Assembly (NCBI RefSeq): GCF_900111765.1
Contig: NZ_FOIB01000001.1
Location: 310,001-374,000, forward strand
Length of the DNA: 64,000 nt
Reading direction: 5' to 3'
DNA from: Myxococcus fulvus
GTDB taxonomy: Bacteria > Myxococcota > Myxococcia > Myxococcales > Myxococcaceae
The notes under the pieces: model-generated
Told to the model about the DNA's origin: nothing
What the model saw: only the letters and a program-made list of their open reading frames with translations
Databases searched by the model: none
In this document: piece after piece, positions 33,434 through 39,961 of the stretch
How the letters are laid out: every line of letters starts with the position of its first letter
Position numbering within the stretch: the first letter of the stretch is position 1
Program-made: the position numbers and the translations under genes

Positions 33434-34543
33434 ATGGCGCTATCCATCGGCATCGTCGGGCTGCCCAACGTGGGCAAGTCCACCCTGTTCAACGCGTTGT
33501 CGGCCGCGGGCGCGCAGGCGGCCAACTACCCGTTCTGCACCATCGAGCCCAACGTGGGCGTGGTGCCGGTGCCGGATGAGCGCCTGGACAAGCTTTCCGA
33601 GCTCATCAAGCCGCTGAAGAAGATCCCCACGTCGCTGGAGTTCGTGGACATCGCGGGCCTGGTGCGCGGCGCCTCCAAGGGCGAGGGCCTGGGCAACCAG
33701 TTCCTGGGCAACATCCGGCAGGTGGACGCGGTGCTGCATGTGCTGCGCTGCTTCGAGGACGACAACGTCACCCACGTCGAGGGCGGGGTGAATCCGGTGA
33801 GGGACCGGGACGTGGTCGACACGGAGCTGTGCCTGAAGGACCTGGAGACGGTGGAGAAGCGCCGCGAGCGCACCCAGAAGAACACGAAGATGGGTGGCAA
33901 GGCGGGCGACGAGGCCAAGGCGGAGATGGCGCTGCTGGACCGCGTGAAGGCGGGGCTGGACAACGGCATCACGGTTCGCGCGCAGAAGCTGACGGAGGAG
34001 GAGAAGGCGGTCATCCATGACCTGTTCCTCCTGACGGACAAGCCGGTGCTGTACGTGGCGAACATCGGGGAAGGGGAGATTGGGAAGGAGGACGCCAACA
34101 AGCACGTCGCGGCGGTGAAGGAGATGGCCGCGAAGGAGGGCTTTGAGGTGGTGGTGTTGGCGGCGGCGCTGGAGTCGGAGATTCAGCAGCTGCCCGAGGC
34201 CGAGCGTCCGGGCTTCCTGGAGAGCGCGGGGCTGACGGAGCCGGGTCTGCACAAGGTGGTGCGGGCGGGCTACAAGCTGCTCGGCCTGTGGACGTACTTC
34301 ACGGTGGGCGAGCAGGAGTGCCGCGCGTGGACGATCCACCAGGGCTACAAGGCGCCGCAGGCGGCGGGCGTCATCCACTCGGACTTCGAGCGCGGCTTCA
34401 TCAAGGCCGAGGTGATGCGCTGGGAGGACCTGGTGAAGCTGGGCAGTGAGTCCGCGGTGAAGGAGAAGGGGCTCTTGCGCATGGAAGGCAAGGAGTACCT
34501 GGTGCAGGACGGCGACTGCATGCACTTCCGCTTCAACGTGTGA
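33434..34543 (+). CDS. ychF: Redox-regulated ATPase/GTPase YchF (Obg family)
   Basis: A 369-aa TRAFAC P-loop protein. It has IVGLPNVGKSTLFNAL (P-loop), VDIAGLVRGASKGEGLGNQFL (switch II with the YchF pattern), a coiled-coil insert and the C-terminal TGS-like domain starting about GLWTYFTVGEQECRAWTI. YchF prefers ATP and binds ribosomes; it modulates stress responses. Start ATG at 33434 is the family start; the open frame to 33416 is not needed. Confidence 0.96.
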   Translation: MALSIGIVGLPNVGKSTLFNALSAAGAQAANYPFCTIEPNVGVVPVPDERLDKLSELIKPLKKIPTSLEFVDIAGLVRGASKGEGLGNQFLGNIRQVDAVLHVLRCFEDDNVTHVEGGVNPVRDRDVVDTELCLKDLETVEKRRERTQKNTKMGGKAGDEAKAEMALLDRVKAGLDNGITVRAQKLTEEEKAVIHDLFLLTDKPVLYVANIGEGEIGKEDANKHVAAVKEMAAKEGFEVVVLAAALESEIQQLPEAERPGFLESAGLTEPGLHKVVRAGYKLLGLWTYFTVGEQECRAWTIHQGYKAPQAAGVIHSDFERGFIKAEVMRWEDLVKLGSESAVKEKGLLRMEGKEYLVQDGDCMHFRFNV

Positions 34544-34548
34544 CGGTG

Positions 34549-34566
34549 GCGGCCCTTGGGGGCCGC
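34549..34566 (+). terminator. Terminator after ychF
   Basis: GCGGCCC (34549-34555) pairs with GGGCCGC (34560-34566) around a TTGG tetraloop, directly after the ychF stop at 34543. Loop and style match the atpF terminator. No U tract follows. Confidence 0.45.
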
Positions 34567-34642
34567 GAGCCGGGTGTACCGCGCGGGCGCGTTCTGGAGG
34601 GCCTTGGGGCCGTCTGGGAGCGCCCGCGAGGCGTTTGTGGGG

Positions 34643-34939
34643 TCAGAGGGTGATGCGGGGGCCGCGCACGGCGGTGAAGACCCAGAGGCCCAGGCCGACG
34701 AGGGCGATGAGGGTGGTGAAGATGGCCGCGCGCCGGGCCTGGGGGGCGGTGTCCGTCTGGCGGGAGGCGTAGAGCCACATGCCGCCCACGCGGAGGACGA
34801 AGAAGAGGGTGATGAGGATGCCGCCGACCACGGCCCAGCCCGTGGGGCGGGACAGGAGCACGCCCCAAGAGGCGAGGAAGGCGATGTTGCCCAAGAGGGC
34901 GGCGACGGCGAAGCGCGGGTAGGTGCGTCGAGGGTCCAC
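34643..34939 (-). CDS. Small membrane protein of unknown function
   Basis: A 98-aa protein from GTG 34939 with three predicted membrane helices (FAVAALLGNIAFLASWGVLL, WAVVGGILITLFFVLRVGGMWLYA, AAIFTTLIALVGLGLWVFT). No family recognised. The start is not certain; the frame is open to 35059, but the extra part is Pro/His/Gln-rich and unlike the mature protein. It converges with ychF. Confidence 0.65.
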   Translation of the reverse strand: MDPRRTYPRFAVAALLGNIAFLASWGVLLSRPTGWAVVGGILITLFFVLRVGGMWLYASRQTDTAPQARRAAIFTTLIALVGLGLWVFTAVRGPRITL

Positions 34940-35083
34940 GACGGACAGTGTCCACCGTGGAGGGCCGCTGGCCAACCCGGGAGTGAGTGGGGTGGTCGGA
35001 AGGTGACAGCCGTGCTGGGAATGGCGATCTTGGGCTGCTCGCAGCTTGCGCCAAGTCATCTACAACGGCTGATTTGTGCACTG

Positions 35084-35115
35084 GAGTCCCTGACTCTCAG
35101 ATGAGTCAGGGACTC
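35084..35115. terminator. Perfect 13-bp inverted repeat
   Basis: GAGTCCCTGACTC (35084-35096) and GAGTCAGGGACTC (35103-35115) form a perfect hairpin with a six-base loop. It stands 25 bases after the stop of the leftward gene ending at 35141 and probably terminates that transcript. It also marks the left edge of a lower-GC block. Confidence 0.55.
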
Positions 35116-35140
35116 TGGTGCCGATTCCGCGAGTGCTTGT

Positions 35141-35590
35141 TCACTTCAAGAGTCTACCGAAACTGTCGCAGCGCTCCTTCTGCGGCTTTTGATTCGGCTT
35201 CAGCTTTGTCGAATACAACATGAAACCTCCTCCGCACTCAAAGTGCCAGAATGAGTGCCCTTGAATGCGGCATGGCTTCCCGTGCTTTGCGCTACTACAA
35301 GCCTGCTCAACGGCACGGCGCAGCGGAGAATCAGGCGCCAGGCGGTCCTCCGCCCGAACCTCATGTAGCCATACGCTCATCACTAGATTCTGGTCGCCTT
35401 CGACGATGGCTCCGAGTCGGTACGCATTCGACGCGAACATGTGTGTAGAAAACCACGCATGCTCCTGCTCGGATTGAGTCCGCCAGCCCGCAGCCCTCAC
35501 GCTATCCGCTGACTGCCCAGGAACAGGTAGACAAAGACCCAGGATTGCGAGTCCGGCACAAATCGATGCCATGGATGTTGCTCCAGTCAA
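35141..35590 (-). CDS. Hypothetical secreted protein in a lower-GC block
   Basis: A 149-aa protein with a signal peptide (MASICAGLAILGLCLPVPG; the start may be 35590 or the ATG at 35572). Mature residues include three or four Cys (CSSAKHGKPC, FECGGG, RCDSF) that could make disulfides in the envelope. No family recognised. GC content here is visibly lower (mid-50s percent) than in neighbours, with codons such as AGA and TTG, suggesting transfer. It follows the 298-aa unknown gene on the same strand, 75 bases away. Confidence 0.6.
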   Translation of the reverse strand: MTGATSMASICAGLAILGLCLPVPGQSADSVRAAGWRTQSEQEHAWFSTHMFASNAYRLGAIVEGDQNLVMSVWLHEVRAEDRLAPDSPLRRAVEQACSSAKHGKPCRIQGHSFWHFECGGGFMLYSTKLKPNQKPQKERCDSFGRLLK

Positions 35591-35665
35591 TCACTATCGG
35601 GGGAATGGGGTTTCACCAGTCCACATCGCAGATGCCACTGAGGAAGTGTTTCCTGACGGCGCAGG

Positions 35666-36562
35666 TCAGTGGTCAAGTAGCAGCCGCAGTTCCGCCAGAA
35701 GGCTCTGGAGGACTGTATTCGCCGTCCTTCCTGTGAACGTGCCCAACGGTAAATCCCTCTCGAGCATCAGGATTTCTTGGTCAGAGGGGTCGTGGGCGGG
35801 TCTCCCCTTTTGCTGAGGGAAGGTTGATTGGATTCGATAGTGCTCGATTCGCCAAAGGCGGCTGAAGTATTTGCGTGCGCTCGGCAGCGCTCGACAGATT
35901 TCAATCCTGAGCCTGAGTTCTTCTCCTCCGACCACCATTGGTTCCAGATCGAGGGTACGAACCACTTCACTACCAACCACGACCTTGGATGTTCGCCTGG
36001 GAGCGCGCTTGGCGCTTCGAGTGCGTGCAGTGGAAACTTTCTTCTGGGGTGGCATGGATGAGCTGTTCATACGGGAGATGGGTGATGGTCGGGTTTCCCG
36101 TCGGCGGTCGACCTCGACGGTGAGCATTGCCTTCAGGTTTTGGCGGGTGAGGGCGTTGGCTGTCTCCAGTGCGCTTCGCGCTCGAACGAGCATGTGCTCT
36201 GCCTCGGAGACATCCATGGGCGAGCATGACGATGCCCACTTCCAGTATTCCGCTGCCGCGAACGTAAAGCGGCTCACCCCCAAGGGATACTCCAGGAAGG
36301 CGCGGAGGGCCTCGCGGACGGTGCGGCGGTTCTTCTTCCAGTGAGTCGCGCAGAAGAAGGCCTCCTCGGCCAGTGCCCGTCGCATCTGTATCTCTGGCAC
36401 ACGTCCCCAATGACGTCTTTCCAGGCGACGAAGTCCCTGGCGGTAGTGACTCCAATGCAGCTTCGCGAGCGCGCTGTTCTCTTCCATGGCGACTCTGAAG
36501 GCTCGCCAGTCTTCGTCATGAAGCGTCGGGTCTGTCGGGCCCTCGTTCAGGTTCTTGTCCAT
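35666..36562 (-). CDS. Hypothetical protein coupled to the citrate synthase-like gene
   Basis: A 298-aa protein with no signal peptide or membrane segment. The N-terminal half is Trp/Arg-rich and probably helical (ALAKLHWSHYRQGLRRLERRHWGRV); a middle basic Ser/Lys/Arg linker (about 165-195) separates a second domain with VVGGEELRLRIEICRALPSARKYF. The ATG at 36562 overlaps the stop of the upstream citrate synthase-like gene by one base (TGATG), implying coupled translation. GC and codon use are lower than in the upstream gene. No function can be assigned. Confidence 0.7.
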   Translation of the reverse strand: MDKNLNEGPTDPTLHDEDWRAFRVAMEENSALAKLHWSHYRQGLRRLERRHWGRVPEIQMRRALAEEAFFCATHWKKNRRTVREALRAFLEYPLGVSRFTFAAAEYWKWASSCSPMDVSEAEHMLVRARSALETANALTRQNLKAMLTVEVDRRRETRPSPISRMNSSSMPPQKKVSTARTRSAKRAPRRTSKVVVGSEVVRTLDLEPMVVGGEELRLRIEICRALPSARKYFSRLWRIEHYRIQSTFPQQKGRPAHDPSDQEILMLERDLPLGTFTGRTANTVLQSLLAELRLLLDH

Positions 36563-37884
36563 CACGGCCCTTTTCCTCGCGCCATTACCTTGTCGGCGGC
36601 GGACCCGTCTGGTGCGACATATCGCGCCCTGGGGCGCAGCAGGTGTCCCTGCTCTCGTTGCTCCAGGATATGCGCGACCCAGCCTGTCATCCGACCCACG
36701 GCGAAGAGTGTGGCCGCGGCTCCAGGCGGGAGGCCGAGTGCTTCCGCGAGCATCACCAGTCCCAGGTCTATTGTCGGCTCCGGATGCCCGGCCTTGCGCA
36801 TCGCATCGAGGACCGCCCTCGCCACACGCACACTTTGCGCTTCGGGCTTCACCTCTCGCGCCGCGTCCATGATGGGCGGAGATCTCGGGTCGCCGTCGGG
36901 ATACAGCTGATGCCCGAAGCCTGGCACCGCGTCACCTCGACGCAGGCGCTCGTGCACCACTGCTGTCGCTCGCTCCGGCTTCCCCACTTCCGCCAACAAC
37001 GCCTCTACCCTGTCACAGGCCCCTCCGTGCCTCGGTCCGGACAACGCCGCCATCGCGGCGCTCACGCAGGCATACAGGTCCGCTCCCGAGGACGCTGTCA
37101 CCCGGGCCGTGAACGTCGACACGTTCAGCTCATGGTCCGCGCATAACACCAGTGCTCGATTGAGCAGCTCCGGTGCTCGCTTCACCTTGGTGTCCCACGC
37201 GATTACCAGTGACTCGGCCACTGTCGGCGCTCGCAGGGCTCGTGCCACTCGTCCCGGTGCTTGCGCCACGCTCACCCAGCCCGCCAACTGTCGCAACAGT
37301 CTCCGCGCCCGCGCCTTCTCCTGCTCCGGCGGCGCCGCGAAGCGCCCCACATCCCTTGCCGCGAGCAACGGCACCAGCGCCGACAACGCCGCCACCGGCG
37401 TCGTTCCTCGCGGCAACAATCTCGCCAGCTCGGACGGCGGCAGCGCGGGCTCCTCGCTTGCCCAGCTTGGGTCCTCTTCGGGCAGAGCCCCCGACCACAG
37501 CAACTCCGCGACGGACTCGAGGCTCCTCCCACTCGTCGCCAGCGCCACCGCGGAGTGCCCTCGGTACGCGAGCCCCTCCGCTCCCACCTGGGACACCGAC
37601 GAATCGATGACCGGCTCTCCCCACCTCAGTGCCCCTGACGCCACCGCCGCGTGTCCCGCTCGCGCGTCGTGCCGGACCTTCAATCGCTCCAGGTCCGCGC
37701 GCACATAGCGGTTCTCCTTCGAGCCCGGCTCCGGCACGCAGCGCACGAGCCCTCGGCTCACGTAGGTGTAGAGCGTCGCCCGCTTCACTCCCAGGAACGT
37801 CGCCGCCTCCACCGCCGTCACCAGCTCGTCCTCAGGTCGATGGACGAATCGAGATTGAGAGCGTCCACCCTTGCGTCTACTCAT
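36562..37884 (-). CDS. Citrate synthase-like protein with N-terminal helix-turn-helix
   Basis: A 440-aa protein. Residues about 18-70 are a MerR/excisionase-type DNA-binding fold (VTAVEAATFLGVKRATLYTYVSRGLV, then a wing ending LERLKVRH). From about residue 85 it is citrate synthase: ALSGPRHGGACDRV with one catalytic His, VPGFGHQLYPDGDPR with the second, and TIDLGLVMLAEALGLPPGAA near the end. It may be a citrate or 2-methylcitrate synthase with DNA-binding ability, or a metabolite-sensing regulator. Start 37884 is the first Met after an unlike upstream stretch. It is divergent from a methyltransferase gene. Confidence 0.88.
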   Translation of the reverse strand: MSRRKGGRSQSRFVHRPEDELVTAVEAATFLGVKRATLYTYVSRGLVRCVPEPGSKENRYVRADLERLKVRHDARAGHAAVASGALRWGEPVIDSSVSQVGAEGLAYRGHSAVALATSGRSLESVAELLWSGALPEEDPSWASEEPALPPSELARLLPRGTTPVAALSALVPLLAARDVGRFAAPPEQEKARARRLLRQLAGWVSVAQAPGRVARALRAPTVAESLVIAWDTKVKRAPELLNRALVLCADHELNVSTFTARVTASSGADLYACVSAAMAALSGPRHGGACDRVEALLAEVGKPERATAVVHERLRRGDAVPGFGHQLYPDGDPRSPPIMDAAREVKPEAQSVRVARAVLDAMRKAGHPEPTIDLGLVMLAEALGLPPGAAATLFAVGRMTGWVAHILEQREQGHLLRPRARYVAPDGSAADKVMARGKGP

Positions 37885-37992
37885 TCTCTCGCAACCTCCT
37901 GACCCTCGATTCTCGACTCGACTCGATTCACCTGTCGATGTGAGTCTTTCCGCTCGCGTCCCACTCGTGATTGCGCCGAGAGGAGCACCGTC

Positions 37993-38775
37993 ATGCCTTC
38001 TGTCGTCGACTTCGGCCGCACGTCCTCCGACTACTCGAAACACCGCCAGGGCTTCCCGGACGCCTTCTTCACCCGACTCGCTCGTGAAGGTGTCCTGCGC
38101 TCCGGCTTGCGCGCCGTCGATGTCGGCTCCGGAACCGGCACCGTCGCCCGAGGGCTCGCACGTCATGGCTGCGCCGTCACCGCGACCGATATCTCGGCGA
38201 ACATGCTCTCGGCGGCCCGTCAGCTCGCCTCGGACGCGGCGCTCTCCATGGACTTTCGCGAAGCTTCCGCCGAGTCCACGGGGCTCCCCGCCAATGCGTT
38301 CGACCTCGTGACCGCCGGACAGTGCTGGCACTGGTTCGACCGGCCTGCTGCTGCTCGTGAGGCGCTGCGTCTGCTCGCTCCTGGCGGTCGGCTCGTCATC
38401 GCCCATCTCGACTGGCTGCAACTGCCTGGCAATGTCGTCGAGGCCACCGAGGCGCTCATGAGTGCCTTCAATCCCGACCCTCCCGACCACGCGCGCTTCG
38501 GCTGCGGAGTAGGGCTCTATCCGCAGTGGCTCCGTGACGTCACCGACGCTGGCTTCACGCCCCTGGAGACCTTCTCCTTCGACGTGCTGCTGCCCTACAC
38601 CCACGAGTCCTGGCGCGGTCGCTGCCGTGCCAGTGCCCTGGTCGCCGCGACCCTGCCTCCCGCAGACGTGGAGCGCTTCGACGCCGCTCACGCTCGGCTC
38701 CTCTCCGAGCGCTTCCCACACGACGTGCTCGACATCCCTCACCGGGTCTTCGCGCTCCTCGCCACGCGTCCCTGA
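37993..38775 (+). CDS. Class I SAM-dependent methyltransferase
   Basis: A 260-aa methyltransferase with motif I AVDVGSGTGTVARGLA, the acidic post-I TATDIS, and the motif II/III area FDLVTAGQCWHWFDRP followed by LRLLAPGGRLVIAHLDW. The QCWHWFD form is typical of the UbiE/YcgJ-like group acting on small molecules. Substrate unknown. It is divergent from the citrate synthase-like gene with 108 bases between. Confidence 0.9.
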   Translation: MPSVVDFGRTSSDYSKHRQGFPDAFFTRLAREGVLRSGLRAVDVGSGTGTVARGLARHGCAVTATDISANMLSAARQLASDAALSMDFREASAESTGLPANAFDLVTAGQCWHWFDRPAAAREALRLLAPGGRLVIAHLDWLQLPGNVVEATEALMSAFNPDPPDHARFGCGVGLYPQWLRDVTDAGFTPLETFSFDVLLPYTHESWRGRCRASALVAATLPPADVERFDAAHARLLSERFPHDVLDIPHRVFALLATRP

Positions 38776-38824
38776 GAGAGCGAGTCGTCATGTCACCTCG
38801 CCCTCTTCGCCACGCGTCCCTGAG
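38759..38824 (+). repeat. Direct repeat of the methyltransferase 3' end
   Basis: The 18-mer TCGCCACGCGTCCCTGAG, which includes the stop codon, occurs at 38759-38776 and again at 38807-38824, 48 bases apart. This looks like a local duplication after the gene end. Confidence 0.7.
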
Positions 38825-38884
38825 TCACACCTCTGTGCTCGCGCCTTGATCTCCGCACCTCCCTTGCCCCTCGGAGCACATCCC

Positions 38885-39388
38885 ATGTCCGCCCATCCCC
38901 ACGTCGTCCACGAGCCAGACCTCCCGTGGACCGAAGTCACCCAAGGCCCTCGCGTGGCCTACCGCCGCAAGCAGCTCGGTGCCGCCGCGAAGGGACAGAA
39001 GCTCGGGTGCAGCCTCATGGAGCTCGCGCCGGGCAAGCACGCCTTCCCGCTCCACTTCCACCTGGCCAACGAGGAGGCCTACCTCATCCTCTCCGGCACC
39101 GGCCTCCTGCGCCTTGGTGACTCGACGCTCCCTGTGAAAGCCGGTGACTACGTGGCCCTGCCTCCGGGCGCGCAGTCCGCGCACCAGCTCCTCAACGACG
39201 GCACCGAGACGCTCCGCTACCTCGCGTTCTCCACCATGGTGGAGCCGGACGTCATGGTGTACCCGGACTCGAAGAAGCTCTGTGTCACCGCGGGCTCCGC
39301 GCCCGGGGGCGACAAGGCCTCTCGAACGCTGTTCACCGTCCTGCCCCTCTCCGCCGAAGTGGACTACTGGAGCGGCGAGGAGCGATAG
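38885..39388 (+). CDS. Cupin-domain protein
   Basis: A 167-aa single-domain cupin. The metal-binding motif 1 is HFHLANEEAYLILSGTGLLRLG and motif 2 is GDYVALPPGAQSAHQLLN. Cupins of this length act as small enzymes or ligand-binding regulators; the conserved histidines suggest a bound metal. The start at 38885 gives MSAHPHVVHEPDLPW, typical of the family. The next gene begins 13 bases later. Confidence 0.88.
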   Translation: MSAHPHVVHEPDLPWTEVTQGPRVAYRRKQLGAAAKGQKLGCSLMELAPGKHAFPLHFHLANEEAYLILSGTGLLRLGDSTLPVKAGDYVALPPGAQSAHQLLNDGTETLRYLAFSTMVEPDVMVYPDSKKLCVTAGSAPGGDKASRTLFTVLPLSAEVDYWSGEER

Positions 39389-39401
39389 GCTCCGCGCCCT
39401 C

Positions 39402-39899
39402 ATGTCCTCCCTGCTCGACACCCTCGCCCAGGAGCGCCTCCTCAAGGACCGCGATGACGCCGCCGAGCTCGTGCGCCCCGGCGAGCCGCCCCACGTCTCC
39501 CTGCTGCGCCTGTGCGACGCGGGCCTCCTCCAGGGCGGCCTCTCCGTCGCCTACGGCGTCCGTCCCGATGAGCTCATGGGCCCCCTCACCACCGCCATGG
39601 GCGGCCCCGCTCGCAACCTCAAGGTCGTCGACGTCCGCGAGCGCCCCGTCCTCGAGCTGCACGTCCAGGCCGGCGACGTCACCGAGAAGTGGGAGGTGGA
39701 GGACCTCTCCGTCCTCGTCCACAACCTCAACGACCTCTACCGGGACGCCCCCGACGCCCGCGCCATCGCCGAGCTGGGCGAGTGGGAGGACGCACTCCAG
39801 CTCTGGTGTGTCGACAAGCGCACCCTGCAACGCTTCGCGCGGCAGCCCTTCTTCGCCCCTCGGAACGCCCGGGACCTCCGCTCCCGCACGGGGGACTGA
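39402..39899 (+). CDS. Conserved hypothetical protein
   Basis: A 165-aa acidic soluble protein starting MSSLLDTLAQERLLKDRD. The middle (LKVVDVRERPVLELHVQAGDVTEKWEVEDLSVLVHNLNDLYRD) looks like a small alpha/beta domain. No motif recognised. It is 13 bases after the cupin gene on the same strand and likely cotranscribed. Composition and codon use are those of a real gene. Confidence 0.75.
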   Translation: MSSLLDTLAQERLLKDRDDAAELVRPGEPPHVSLLRLCDAGLLQGGLSVAYGVRPDELMGPLTTAMGGPARNLKVVDVRERPVLELHVQAGDVTEKWEVEDLSVLVHNLNDLYRDAPDARAIAELGEWEDALQLWCVDKRTLQRFARQPFFAPRNARDLRSRTGD

Positions 39900-39961
39900 G
39901 GTGCGGGAAGACCCTGCACGCTCTCGCGATAATCCCGGGTTCTGGGGCAGCATGGGGGGAC

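Noticed and set aside
35084-36562. Low-GC block as an insertion sequence or prophage remnant
   Set aside because: There is no transposase, integrase or target-site duplication that I can see; the hairpin at one end is better explained as a terminator.
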